From Amaurobius ferox (taxonomy: Eukaryota > Arthropoda > Arachnida > Araneae > Amaurobiidae), in contig OX578133.1 of assembly GCA_951213105.1 (NCBI GenBank), positions 141,849,313 to 141,913,312 of the forward strand: a DNA stretch of 64,000 bases, given 5' to 3'. This document shows, piece by piece, positions 1 to 10,880 of this stretch. The notes under the pieces are model-generated. The model did not search any database. It was not told the DNA's origin and was given only the letters and a program-made list of their open reading frames with translations. Each line of letters starts with the position of its first letter. The first letter of the stretch is position 1. The position numbers were made by a program, and so were the translations under genes.

Positions 1-836
1 AGTAAATATTAACTTATATGAGTGTGCCTTGACTATTCAACCGTATAGTTGCACGAATCTAAATTCTGCATATTCGGGTCATTTTAAGGCAGATTTAAAG
101 ACAGTAGTGATGATTGGATTTTATTTAGCAATGCCTGTTTGTGGTTGAACGAATGGGTCAAATGGTTTACATAAGCCAGAAAAAAAAAAGTAATGAAAAT
201 GTTCCAGATTTGGGGAAATAAAAATAACAGAGTTACTTTGTGTTTTGCGTATTTTGCAATGTTTGATCTTTCGTAAAGCATTAAATGTGGCTCAGGCTAG
301 TTTCGAAACGAGTTCTCAGTATATTTGAATCGTTACATTTATTGATGCCAGGCAAGGCTGGGAAAATTAAATATTTTTCAAATGCAAGATACAAAAAGAA
401 AATATAATATATGTAATGAACTAGATCACAACGTAATGCGATGAGCAATAAAATAAAATATATGTTGTTTTGAATTTTACTGTTCACCGCATTTTTAGAT
501 TTGAAGTATTTTGCAATTTCTTATATTACACTATCCTTTTGTATCATATGTCATTTCCAACTAATTCGTGGATGCTCTACAAGTTTTTTGTCACTAGGGG
601 CGTTGCAAGCATTCTCATCTGGCAACGATACAATATGTCTGTTATTAAAATTTTGCTTTCGACCGTAAAGAAAGATTGAGTTATAATACTGTATAAATGA
701 ATTCTCATAAAAGATACAATTGACTGAGTTTTTTAAATACATAAATTTTCAATTTTTGCGTTTTCAAAGTCATGAAGTAAAAAATATTCATATTCTAGAT
801 TGATTGATAGATTGATGATTAAATTTACTGCAGTGA

Positions 837-843
<7 letters not shown>
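1..843. other. AT-rich intergenic DNA, no gene seen
   Basis: All six frames hold only short open stretches (under about 70 codons) with low-complexity translations. I see no RNA gene, terminal repeat or recognisable mobile-element motif. Confidence 0.6.
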
Positions 844-926
<83 letters not shown>

Positions 927-959
927 TATATACATATATACATATATATATACATATAT

Positions 960-1007
<48 letters not shown>
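844..1007. repeat. (TA)n microsatellite with (CATA) and (CA) interruptions
   Basis: About 160 bp of almost pure alternating TA with a few CATA, TACA and CACA interruptions. It abuts the left end of the inverted Penelope-like arm at 1008, so it may be the target or a tail of that insertion. The Tyr-Ile open frames seen here in several phases are artefacts of the repeat. Confidence 0.95.
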
Positions 1008-1011
<4 letters not shown>

Positions 1012-2096
1012 ATATAAACAAGAAGAAAAAATAAGCGAGAACAGGAGTGACCATATGATTTGCATAGAATGGCTGGGGTGGATTGCGACACCCCTTTCCC
1101 GCTTAAAGCAGCTTTTACGACCCGGGCAACGCTCACGGCACCAATGTAACTCAATGGTCAATCTCCCACATGTGCAAAGACAGAAGCACCCGAACGGACA
1201 AAAGAGCAAAGATGGAACCAAGCATGGAAGAGATACACCTTACTATCCAGCATGAAAACACAACATTTTATAAGGGAAAGTCGCACATGCGCGAAAAGAC
1301 TTCAAGATGATAGGATCGCAGATATGAAAATATATATGATTAAGAATTCTCATTTAGAATCAAACAATGTACAATTTCTTTCTTTGAAAAAGGAATAGTA
1401 ATAATGTTGTAAAAAATATCTAGGGTAATTTCTTTTTAATGCATCATTTATTATTTTATTACATTCATGAATGCAGTCTTTTTTAAAAGTACTGTAGTTT
1501 CTGTTTCTTCTGAAGTACCCGATAATAATATTTCTGAATATATTTTTAGTGAGGTTTGAATTCCAATCAATAATATTATTAATTTTGATATTGTATGAAT
1601 TTCTCTTGTCGTGTATGGTTGTATAAATTCCATACTGTTGGTGCTTTCTTATTGACAAATCCAGGAAGTCTGTCGATCCATCCTCATTGATCGGGTTTTC
1701 AATTAAGTCCAATTCCCTTGGGTAGAATGCAAAATCTATGTCAGGGGTGTTTGCATAACCCCCTAATATCACATCGTCAACATAACGGAAATAAGGTATT
1801 TCCGATAATAGATGGGTTCCTCTTTCATATTTGGATAGATAAATATCCGCCAATATTGATGAGCATGCACCACCCATGGGTATGCCTTTGACCTGTTTGT
1901 AGAAATGCATACCGTCATATAGTATGTTTTCATTTAAAACCAACTCAATCAAATCCAAATATCTTCTGAGAGTTATATATGGTTTTAAATTATACTCTTC
2001 ATGTAATTCTTTCAAGATCATTTGTAGGTTTGTTAAATCGATGTTATTAAACAGATCCCTGAAATCGTAGCTTCTGAAGTTTAAATCTTTATGGCA
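1008..2096 (-). pseudogene. Inverted 5'-truncated Penelope-like copy (RT C-terminal half plus 3'UTR)
   Basis: Read on the minus strand this encodes the RT from the residues CHKDLNF onward, through the GIPMGG and YVDD motifs, to the same stop codon as the plus copy at 4184-4186. The open frame extends to about 2114 only through unrelated bases beyond the junction at 2096. Lacking the N-terminal half, it cannot make a complete RT. It is head to head with the plus copy and separated from its own match by 1343 bp of single-copy 5' sequence. Confidence 0.85.
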
Positions 2097-2305
2097 ATCT
2101 TTATGCATATCCATATGGTCTGAATACTTTATTATTCAAGGAAAATTGCAATAAAGAAAGATGCAGGAATAGTAAAGCATACCCTCTCTTAGACAATTCA
2201 ATACCTAAGAAAACTTATAGACACCAAAGAGGAAATAAAAAGCAACAATTTAATTATATCAAAACAGAAGAAAAAATCTCAGCCTTCATAAAGACAGAAA
2301 TAACA

Positions 2306-4186
2306 GTGAAATTCGGATGGATCAAGAATATAGCCAACAGTATCAAAATCAAATACTTACAACGTATATGGAATTTTATTATAAATTTCAATTTAAGTGA
2401 AAATAACTGCAATACAGAAGATACAAACACTAATATAGACATCATTCTGGATTTAATTAAACTCAGAGCCGCAAAATATAATGTAGCACTTGAACCAAAA
2501 TATCAAATAAACAAATCAAAAGAATTTTTTATCACAACATTTAAGAATAAAATGTTCGAAAATATTCCATTCAACCAAATATTACATAATATAGAAGAAC
2601 GTCTTCCTTTGCCTAATCTAAATATTAAGATATCCTATCGCTTTGTAAGAACCAACGGTAGAAGATTATTCAACTACAATAAATTATGTAAAACCGTGTC
2701 TTCATTTAATATTGAATCCTGTCAATGTCATAAAAATATACATTGTGATCCCTACCACAAGCATATAATTACTGGAAACTTAGATTTTATAAAAGATAAT
2801 AAACTCAAAAACTTATTACAACTTGGTACTAAGTACCGAATACAAGAATATAATGATATTTATAATGAATTTAATTACGATCTGGAAACCTTCATATACA
2901 AAATGGCTGTCAAACACAGTATACCTGTACAAACTTTTAACGCATGGAAATATGCCTTTTACAGTGCTTTTTGCCAATTCTACCCGAGAAGAAACAAGGA
3001 TTCTGGGAGTTCTCAATTTCCGTTTTCAATCAAACATTTTAATGAAGAATTCGTATTGACATACACCGACAAAATCGTATCGAATTTTGCATTCACGTGT
3101 AAAAAATTCTATGTCGATACTTTAACACAATGCTATAAGGATTGTGCCATGTATACATTAATTCCTAGTAACGAATCAATCATCACTAATAGAATAAAAG
3201 CACTGTATAAAAGAATTGGTATGGATATTAAATCAGTAAAATTTCCATACTTGATCCTCATTCCCAAGTTACACAAACAGCCAGTCAAGTTCCGTACTGT
3301 AACAGTGGGATGCGGATCATACCTAGAACATGCAAATAAAAAACTTCTGAAATTACTCCAATATGTTATGACTGATATTAAGAAGCAAAACTCCATAATG
3401 TTAAAAAACGGACAAGAATTGATAGACCGACTGAAATTTTGCCATAAAGATTTAAACTTCAGAAGCTACGATTTCAGGGATCTGTTTAATAACATCGATT
3501 TAACAAACCTACAAATGATCTTGAAAGAATTACATGAAGAGTATAATTTAAAACCATATATAACTCTCAGAAGATATTTGGATTTGATTGAGTTGGTTTT
3601 AAATGAAAACATACTATATGACGGTATGCATTTCTACAAACAGGTCAAAGGCATACCCATGGGTGGTGCATGCTCATCAATATTGGCGGATATTTATCTA
3701 TCCAAATATGAAAGAGGAACCCATCTATTATCGGAAATACCTTATTTCCGTTATGTTGACGATGTGATATTAGGGGGTTATGCAAACACCCCTGACATAG
3801 ATTTTGCATTCTACCCAAGGGAATTGGACTTAATTGAAAACCCGATCAATGAGGATGGATCGACAGACTTCCTGGATTTGTCAATAAGAAAGCACCAACA
3901 GTATGGAATTTATACAACCATACACGACAAGAGAAATTCATACAATATCAAAATTAATAATATTATTGATTGGAATTCAAACCTCACTAAAAATATATTC
4001 AGAAATATTATTATCGGGTACTTCAGAAGAAACAGAAACTACAGTACTTTTAAAAAAGACTGCATTCATGAATGTAATAAAATAATAAATGATGCATTAA
4101 AAAGAAATTACCCTAGATATTTTTTACAACATTATTACTATTCCTTTTTCAAAGAAAGAAATTGTACATTGTTTGATTCTAAATGA
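2306..4186 (+). CDS. Penelope-like reverse transcriptase (5'-truncated ORF)
   Basis: The 626-codon open frame has RT signatures: GIPMGG at about residues 449-454 (the PLE-type G-x-P-M-G block followed by an ADIYL-like stretch) and the catalytic YVDD at about residues 483-486. Upstream, at about residues 139-153, is a Cys/His-rich block (C139, C141, C147, H151, H153) followed by an IITGNL stretch, which resembles a segment I associate with invertebrate PLE proteins. The listed start is a GTG. The frame is open without an ATG back to about 2099, where it meets the inverted arm, so the true N terminus is missing. No GIY-YIG domain follows the RT: the stop comes about 140 residues after YVDD. The missing C-terminal endonuclease could mean the Naiad-type arrangement, where the endonuclease is N-terminal, with the 5' truncation having removed it. 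That subclass call is inference. Confidence 0.8.
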   Translation: MKFGWIKNIANSIKIKYLQRIWNFIINFNLSENNCNTEDTNTNIDIILDLIKLRAAKYNVALEPKYQINKSKEFFITTFKNKMFENIPFNQILHNIEERLPLPNLNIKISYRFVRTNGRRLFNYNKLCKTVSSFNIESCQCHKNIHCDPYHKHIITGNLDFIKDNKLKNLLQLGTKYRIQEYNDIYNEFNYDLETFIYKMAVKHSIPVQTFNAWKYAFYSAFCQFYPRRNKDSGSSQFPFSIKHFNEEFVLTYTDKIVSNFAFTCKKFYVDTLTQCYKDCAMYTLIPSNESIITNRIKALYKRIGMDIKSVKFPYLILIPKLHKQPVKFRTVTVGCGSYLEHANKKLLKLLQYVMTDIKKQNSIMLKNGQELIDRLKFCHKDLNFRSYDFRDLFNNIDLTNLQMILKELHEEYNLKPYITLRRYLDLIELVLNENILYDGMHFYKQVKGIPMGGACSSILADIYLSKYERGTHLLSEIPYFRYVDDVILGGYANTPDIDFAFYPRELDLIENPINEDGSTDFLDLSIRKHQQYGIYTTIHDKRNSYNIKINNIIDWNSNLTKNIFRNIIIGYFRRNRNYSTFKKDCIHECNKIINDALKRNYPRYFLQHYYYSFFKERNCTLFDSK

Positions 4187-4620
4187 GAATTCTTAATCAT
4201 ATATATTTTCATATCTGCGATCCTATCATCTTGAAGTCTTTTCGCGCATGTGCGACTTTCCCTTATAAAATGTTGTGTTTTCATGCTGGATAGTAAGGTG
4301 TATCTCTTCCATGCTTGGTTCCATCTTTGCTCTTTTGTCCGTTCGGGTGCTTCTGTCTTTGCACATGTGGGAGATTGACCATTGAGTTACATTGGTGCCG
4401 TGAGCGTTGCCCTGGTCGTAAAAGCTGCTTTAAGCGGGAAAGGGGTGTCGCAATCCACCCCAGCCATTCTATGCAAATCATATGGTCACTCCTGCTCTCG
4501 CTTATTTTTTCTTCTTGTTTATATCCTTGTATTCCACTCTGGATGCAGAGCTGGTATGCGCCACATCCTCTGTAAGGTTTCTGTTTTCTCCTTTACTTAA
4601 ATAGGAGTTCCGTTCGTGAT

Positions 4621-5763
4621 ATACTTATTTTTATATGTATATACATATATATATACACAATCTGAATTAACTTCCATCTTAAGTCTAGTGCTGTTCCTCT
4701 CTCTTTTCGGCATAGTGGCCGTACTAATATATGTATATTCTAGCTAAAAAGGATCATAATAAAGAACATCAATATTGTGTACAACTCCTTCTATATCATT
4801 TAACAAAAAGAAAAATCGATGTCGGCAACACATGACTTTCCCTACATAATGTAATGACTTTACTCTTTTTACAACAAAGTAATCATGCTCAAAATCCACG
4901 TCACAACTCTTTTAACGTTGAATTGCACACATTTCTCCAATAAAAACAAATGAAATTTCCGATTGGTTCAAATGCACTCATTGTGCATTTTGCAGGGTGA
5001 TCATGTCAGCCACACTTTCTCTCATATTGATTAATCTTTTAGTTAAGTAAGTCTGAAAGTAAAACTATAAAATTTTTATGAAAACGAGCCCAGGTTTTGT
5101 GACCTTACTGATGATAAAATGTTAAATAATATAAAATACAACAACACTACTTTTTCAGTCATTTCTCAGGCCCTTAGTCCTTTCTTAGGTCTTCAGTACT
5201 TTCTCAGGTAAGTGGTATTTAATTTAAATAAAATGTAAGCTTTCTCAACAATAGAATGGCTCTACTGTGCAAGTCCATATTGGAACAGGTTTGAAATTTT
5301 CGAATAATATTCAAATTATTTCATTTCATGCTGTCTCTTTATTGATAAATTTAGCTTTGATATAATTTATAAACCACATTTTATTTCTTGTGCAAATTTG
5401 AAAGTTATAGGTAATTAATATTTTGAAAAGTAAGATAAGAAACAATTAACACTGTTCGAATAGGACGAAAGAATACCTGAAAATCAGATTTAGTGGAATA
5501 ATTTTTGTAGATGTAATTCATTTTTATGGGCCCATATTTATCAAACACTTTTTGATTTGAGACTTCACAAAATAATCTCTAAACCGTATGTATCCGTAGT
5601 GTGCAAAAAGAAGACTGGGAATTAGTTACTTTATATTTTTTACATTATTTTATTAGTTACTTTATATGTATATATATTTTGTATTGTTTTGCTCATTTGT
5701 CATTTTACTGATTTCATATGTAAAGGCCAGTAATGTTCATAAACCTAATTATAGGTTGGAAAT
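4621..5763. other. Upstream flank of FMO copy A; R1 3'-end fragment at about 4816-4890
   Basis: No coding exon is seen. At about 4816 the minus strand of an R1 end appears: a GATGTCGG block followed by ACACATGACTTTCCCT and then sequence matching the inner flank of the R1 copy that ends near 58620. The last 200 bp before 5764 are homologous to the upstream flank of FMO copy B (a GTGCAAAA...GAAGACTGGG block at about 5600 and 33575, and TAGGTTGGAAAT directly before both ATGs). They probably hold the 5'UTR and promoter, but I recognise no core promoter element. Confidence 0.55.
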
Positions 5764-6105
5764 ATGGCTTCTAAGAAGAAAATAGTAATAATTGGAGGTG
5801 GATTCAGCGGTGTGGGATCTATAAAGTGCTTAAAAGAAGAAGGTTTTGAACCAATATGCTATGAAAAGACTCCGAATCCTGGTGGTACTTGGTACTACAG
5901 AGAAGAGACTCCAATGGGAATTCCTTCTATTATGCCAACAACTGTAATTAACCACAGTAAAGAAATGGGAACTTTGACTGATCATATTCCAGACAAGAAC
6001 TTCCCTAATTATATGCGGCACCATGATTTATATAGATTATTCAATCAAATTGGTGAAAAATATGACTGTTTCAGACATATAGTTTGCAACCGAGAAGTAT
6101 TAAAG
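5764..6105 (+). CDS. FMO: FMO copy A exon 1 (FAD-binding N terminus)
   Basis: Encodes 114 residues starting MASKKK. The Rossmann FAD motif GGGFSGVGS lies at about residues 11-19, followed by an acidic strand end and the family motif PNPGGTW at about residues 37-43. The ATG is chosen because it sits just before the first beta strand of the FAD fold and is preceded by the same TAGGTTGGAAAT as in copy B. The exon end at 6105 is set by homology (phase 0), not by a splice signal: the next bases are GAAAGT. The first 210 nt and last 80 nt are almost the same as copy B exon 1; the middle (about 5978-6060) is clearly diverged. Confidence 0.85.
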
Positions 6106-6269
6106 GAAAGTAGTTTTCATTTTAATCTGTGTAGGCCTGACGTTATCTATCATGTGATATTTATCAGTTAAATTTTTGACTATGCTGATTTTCATTCGTA
6201 TTTTTATTTGTATGTGATCCCTTTCTGCTAAATTTTATTTCTGTTTTAGCTTAAATTATAGTATTACTC

Positions 6270-6490
6270 AAGTTCTTTTTTGGCTTATAAGGTAAGAAAA
6301 TGATGACTGTGTCGCTCAAGCCGTTCCCCTGTCTATACCACACGGCAACAGCCAGATATAAGAAAGCTCCTTCAATTCAGGGCTTTAACAAATTAGTTAG
6401 TTAAGCCTCAATCACGGAAATGTCAAGACGTCGTGGCGCATTTAATATGAAGTGTAAGCTTCGGGCACTTAACCAAACAAAGTTCTTTTT
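6270..6490 (+). repeat. Intron-1 segment shared with FMO copy B
   Basis: Starting at a GGCTTATAAGGTAAG block and running through TTAGTTAAGCCTCAATCACGG to TTAACCAAACA, this matches 38446-38655 in intron 1 of copy B. It shows that the copy B intron is the same intron expanded by insertions, and it fixes the homologous position of the inserted repeats. Confidence 0.8.
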
Positions 6491-6639
6491 TTAGATTTGT
6501 GCTGTGAGTGAAAAATCTAGATTAAGAAAATTTGCAGTTTATTGTCTTAATTTTCATTCGGATGGTCAGTGGGATAGTACGTTCACATTGTAATTAAGTT
6601 TTAACTCATTAATTTGAATTATTTTTAGTAATTCAAACA

Positions 6640-6840
6640 AACTTTTCAGTATCTGCAGAATCCTATGCCTGATTGATGGATGATTTTTTTCACCGACATG
6701 AATTCGAATTATGTATAATCTTTCAACAAGATAACAAATGCTTTCATACTAGTGTCGTAAAGGTTGGAAAATGCTGAAAAACATGGTAGACACGATCCCG
6801 CCAGCTTTTCTCCGCGTGATTGAGTTAAATAAATTCTAAC
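6640..6840 (+). mobile_element. Decayed Tc1/mariner transposase fragment
   Basis: Across shifting frames the plus strand gives FQQDNKCFHTSVVK, the second-catalytic-Asp block of Tc1/mariner transposases (usual form FQQDNAPxHT). After an internal deletion comes MLKNMVDTIPPAFLRVIE, resembling the Tc1 C-terminal block (LVDSMPRRLQAVI). Stops and frameshifts break it throughout and I could not fix the element ends. Confidence 0.6.
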
Positions 6841-7779
6841 ACTAAAAACAAACTTCTGCTTGTACTTCCGTATATAAAGCAGACATATGCCAGTTAGGTG
6901 ACTACAATTATTTCAAAGGTGTTAAATGCCCCTCTTCTTCAGGCCAAAACAGAACAGTTAGAGCAGTATGCACCCATGACACAAGTTAAGAACGAACTGC
7001 AAAGACGTCAGCGATGAGCAATTCAAAAGGGTTAGGACACATACAGCGAAAAATGTTACAGACGATATCGACATTTGGAAAACACCCACATAAATATATA
7101 ATCACCGAACGATAAAGGGTTCCTCTCCCGTCCACGAAGATAAGAGGGGCTGTCACTAAGAATGTGAAATCTTAAGAATGGAAATGAGATTTAAAAAACA
7201 GAGAAAAAATATATAAACCGTTAAATTATTGGTAAAAAAATAGAAAATTACAGGGGAATGGGGCAGTGATTAAGAAAATAACAAAGTGATAAAACCGATT
7301 TCGAGAGTTAAATTCATCAATCAAATAATTGAATAATTAACAGTGGTTGGGACTAGGTCAAGAAAGGATATAACACGGAAAAGAAAAGGAAAAACCGGTT
7401 TCAGAAGCTATATGAGCTAAATTTCAACAACTATAAGAAAATATCAATCTATTAGTCTACTTAAAACTACCCGTGAATAATAATTTTAAAGTCAAAGATG
7501 TGTATACATAATACTTTACTGGCAACGAAGAGGAAAGGAACTGCATGTTAACCCATAACAAGATTATCAGAGTTCGAAGAAATAAAAACTTCTAGTTAAA
7601 AAACAAGTACAGAGGTAGTATGCAGAAACAACCGGCTTTGAAGATCTACAATATTGATTTCATCAACAGAGTCCATAGTCAAATAACCAACGAACAACCT
7701 TTGTAACAGTTCCAGTTTCTGAAACTGTTTTATTAACTTCTTGATTGTCAAATTGTTAGGGTTTTAGAGCATGGGTATA

Positions 7780-7911
7780 CAGGCACGTAGCCAGAAAAAA
7801 AAATTTCGAGGGGGTCTTCAATTTCTCGATGAATACATAACAATTTTTAAAAATAAAAAGCATGAGGGTGCGGGGCAGCCCCACCCCAAGGCCTCCCTGG
7901 ATACATCCCTG
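7780..7911. mobile_element. Short MITE with TA target duplication (132 bp)
   Basis: Begins CAGGCACGTAGCCAG and ends CTGGATACATCCCTG, imperfect terminal inverted repeats, with TA on both sides (7778-7779 and 7912-7913). The inside holds an A-run and a G/C-rich stretch and has no coding capacity. This fits a Tc1/mariner-type or similar MITE. Confidence 0.6.
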
Positions 7912-7919
7912 TAGGTATA

Positions 7920-8170
7920 TCTTCACTAATTATTCTGCGACACTCTCATAATAAAGATACAGATGCCTGCCCTCTTTGCGACCATGGCGTTCCCATGACT
8001 GGAGAGCACCTCAACATTTGCCCTGCTGTTCTTGACTGTTTTCCTTTATGTGTTACTGACAAGGTTTTTAGTGACTATTTTTATCGTTCTACTTTGTATT
8101 GGGCTGCTCGTCGACTTATGACCGAGAGGTCGGAGACGGGCATAGGATAAAAAAAAATAAAATAATAAAG
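7920..8170 (+). mobile_element. 5'-truncated LINE 3' end with A-rich tail
   Basis: Frame 7920-8150 encodes about 76 residues including LRHSHNKDTDACPLCDHG and GEHLNICPA. This is the C-x2-C...H-x4-C knuckle found at the C terminus of many non-LTR retrotransposon polyproteins (Jockey or R1-like). The stop TAA at 8148-8150 runs directly into an A-rich tail (AAAAAAAATAAAATAATAAAG) ending near 8170, as in target-primed insertions. The 5' end abuts the small MITE at 7780-7911. Confidence 0.7.
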
Positions 8171-9273
8171 ATTAGAGAAATATTGTTTTAAATTTAAAAT
8201 ACTTTCACTTTGGAAAAACGCAGTGTTCTTTGATGGATCAAAAAGAGGTCTGTAATAATCGTTTGACTTACTGAAAATAGCAGACGATATTTCTGATTTA
8301 TTTTTGAGGGGATATTAGTGCTACATAACAGGGAAAAAACTACTATTTCAAAGTTTCGGTACATTATAGGTTTTTAAAATTTGATTTGCGCTACTTTTGG
8401 ATCCCTCTGCCAAGAGTGAGATGCGCCTCCCTGAAAGAGGTGTAAAGAAAATAAAGTGGAAGTGTGACGGAGGTGCCTCCGATAATTTTTTTGCAATTGT
8501 CTTGTCATTGGATAAAAGGAAGAAGTAAAGGCGTGAATGGTTTATATTCAGACTTTGTAAAGGCAGCAGCGCCGATTTCGTGGGTTCGAGACACTTTTTG
8601 AACCACCAATATTCTTGTTGTGGGTTCCTCGAATCCCTAATATATTGTGAGTATTTAGTGGGGAAAATGTACTTATTTATGCCAAAATTTTGTTATTAAT
8701 TCTTCAAGTTTTTCATTATTCATTCCTTGTTTACTATATATAAAGTGTGTATAGAAATTTACCCATCAGACTGCTTATTGTATTTTGAATATAATATTTT
8801 AAGTCAGAAATGATTTAAAAAGAAATTTTTACATATTTAAAGTTGGTAAAAATACTTAAATAAATTTTACATTTTATTTTTTATTTTTATGAAGATAATT
8901 AAGTTGGAAATTCACAGTATCTGTATATTGTATATAATAATATTGCGTCTACAAAAGCAAAACAAGTGAAATAAAATAAATAATTATCTGGAGAAAAAAT
9001 TGTTTTTTTCTGTACTTAACTATAATTTGCTTCATTTTAGAATTTCAGACGTCTTATTGTACCAGTTAATCTGACTGAATAAAATTTAAATCAGACTTAA
9101 ATCCTTTGAAAAATGCATGGGTCATTCGATTTCAAATTTTCCGGTATCCCCAATAATTTGGTCAAACAGTTTTTTAAAGGTCAAACAATTTTGAATAGAC
9201 AACTTGCGACCTCTAAGTAAATCTGCCAATGAATGTTTGAAAGTAGAGTTTTAATTCTTTGTTTCATTACAGG
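8171..9273. other. Intron 1 of FMO copy A, no feature recognised
   Basis: AT-rich intron DNA. No long open frame, terminal repeat or transposase motif was recognised. It ends in the pyrimidine-rich TTTGTTTCATTACAG acceptor at 9259-9273. Confidence 0.5.
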
Positions 9274-9563
9274 TACAGCGATCAGTTGATTACGAAGAAA
9301 CAGGCCGATACGATATTGAAGTGAAAAATACAGAAACCGGTGAAATCAAACGGGAAGTGTATGATGGAGTGATGGTATGTGTTGGTCACATAACTTATCC
9401 AAAGATAGCGTCGTATCCTGGAATGGAAAAGTTTAAAGGAAAGATTATTCATACGCATAGCTTAAAAGGAGTGGAGAGCTTTAAAGGCAAGAAAGTGGTT
9501 GTTATTGGACTAGGATGTTCAGGACTTGATGCTGCAGTAGAGATCAGCAATGTAGCATCGCAG
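9274..9563 (+). CDS. FMO: FMO copy A exon 2 (NADP-binding motif), frameshifted
   Basis: Begins VQRSVDYEE directly after an AG acceptor, then loses frame near 9300: copy B has GAAGAAACC where copy A has GAAGAACAG, one A fewer. After the shift it is open and encodes DGVMVCVGH, the FMO-identifying region YPGMEKFKGKIIHTHS (the usual final aromatic is Leu here) and the NADP-binding Rossmann motif VVVIGLGCSG. The exon ends in CAG|GTAAGC, a good donor. In copy B the exon is 291 nt, a multiple of three. Confidence 0.85.
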
Positions 9564-9675
9564 GTAAGCAGAAGGAATATTAAAAAATAGAATTTCGTGC
9601 AAATCTCGAAGGCTAAATATAGAACTTTATGAATTTATAGTACGCATGCATTTATACGCGATTTTTACGAATATA

Positions 9676-10030
9676 CAGGGTTCCGAGGAAAGTCCTTAAG
9701 TACTCCAATAACTTTGTAAGAAAAAGTTTATAAAGTACACGTTAAGTGTATCTACAGTAAAGTGACCATGTCCGATAGAATAAAAGTGATTGCGGCGTCC
9801 CTGATTGAGAATTTTAAAGTTAGGTATGAACCCGACAACAGAGCGAGATAGACGAGAAAGCCAATTACAAAGTTGTAAAGCATTGTGCAATAAGTAAGAA
9901 TCGATATTAAATCACATAAAAACATTTATTTGATAGAAAACAGTTCTAGGCGAATGGCTGTCCTTTCAGGAATGATTCGATAAACAACACTTACATGAAC
10001 AAAAATATAGTATTATAATTTAAAATGTCC
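9676..10030 (+). mobile_element. Partial copy of the 19604-20380 fold-back MITE
   Basis: Starts TA|CAGGGTTCC and follows the left arm of the larger MITE (CATGTCCGAT, CCAATTACA, TAAGTAAGAATCGATA). It then joins sequence matching the inner part of the right arm in reverse (GAATGGCTGTCCTTTCAGGAA). It ends in the ACACTTACATG loop region without a right TIR. It lies in intron 2 of FMO copy A. Confidence 0.7.
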
Positions 10031-10483
10031 TCCGTTAGAGACAATGTACATTCGAATTCCACTGCTTACTTGTACGGACTCTTCTTGGAGGAGAGAGAGT
10101 CAACGCTTTCGTTTTAAAAACGGGGAAATCTTTTGAATTCCTATCTTTTATATCTCGATCAGATTTAAGCAAAAAATAATACATGAATATAACATACACC
10201 CAATACACTTTTTATATTTCTGCACATTAAAATTAACTTAAATTAATATAAAATGCAGACAATAAAAATTAATAATTTGTGAATTGAAAAAATATATTAA
10301 GTGTATGAAAAAGTGGCGAGTATTGAAAAGTAGCGAGTTCTTTTTACTCTCTTTCAGTACCATCATAGTTACAGTTACTGATTTTTAGAAATGTAACCAG
10401 TATGTATATCTGTTACAATAAAAGTTATCGTTACAAGTAGTGTACTTCCTTTTCTGCTTTCAGGTCTGCATAATATGCGCAGT

Positions 10484-10880
10484 ACACACATTTCGTCCAA
10501 ATCGCTTCAGCGGTTTTTGAGATTATGAAGGGTTTCTGATTTTAACAAAATCTCGTTTTATAACTAAACTCTATACATTTTTTGGACTTATTTTACGTTC
10601 ACATCTAGACAATGCACGCAGTGGGGCCAAATTGGGACCAAATTGGGTTCAAATCGCTTCAATGGTTTTCAAGATTACGAAGGGCCAGCAATTTTGACAA
10701 AATCGCGTTTTATAGCTAAACTATTCACATATTTTGTAATTTTTTTTGCATTCACATCTATATAGTAATATATGAAACTTGCCACCCAAATTTGATCCAA
10801 ATCGCTTCAATGGTTTTTGAGATTACAAAGGGCCAACCATTTGACACCCACCCACAAACCAACAAAAGTAATTTTTGTTT
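10484..10880 (+). repeat. Tandem repeat of about 150 bp, three degenerate copies
   Basis: The block CCAAATCGCTTCAATGGTTT, followed by GAGATTACGAAGGG and a TTTGACAAAATCGCGTTTTA stretch, recurs at about 10498, 10650 and 10797, each copy diverged. The array ends in an ACCCACCCACAAACC microsatellite-like tail. Confidence 0.75.

Larger units (their letters stand above)
1008..4620 (+). mobile_element. Penelope-like retroelement with inverted 5'-truncated second copy
   Basis: A reverse-transcriptase open frame on the plus strand (2306-4186, open back to about 2099) is followed by a 3' untranslated region of about 430 bp. The last 1089 bp up to 4528 (RT C-terminal half plus 3'UTR) recur in inverted orientation at 1008-2096. 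The two arms have no net length difference and the encoded residues are the same across the shared part; I saw only isolated substitutions in the 3'UTR. Penelope-like elements are known for such partial second copies in direct or inverted orientation (pseudo-LTRs). There is no endonuclease after the RT, and the 5' part is cut off where the inverted arm begins. The right boundary near 4620 is approximate and I found no clear target duplication. Confidence 0.8.

Noticed and set aside
788..1221. Long Tyr-Ile-rich open frames on both strands, also near 14715-15142 and 47567-47812
   Set aside because: They are translations of (TA)n microsatellites, open in several frames at once.
4186..4620. Hammerhead ribozyme in the Penelope-like 3' region
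   Set aside because: Such ribozymes are known in some PLEs, but I found no CTGANGA-plus-GAAA core on either strand here; the TCGCGC/GTGCGA hairpin near 4240 alone is not enough.
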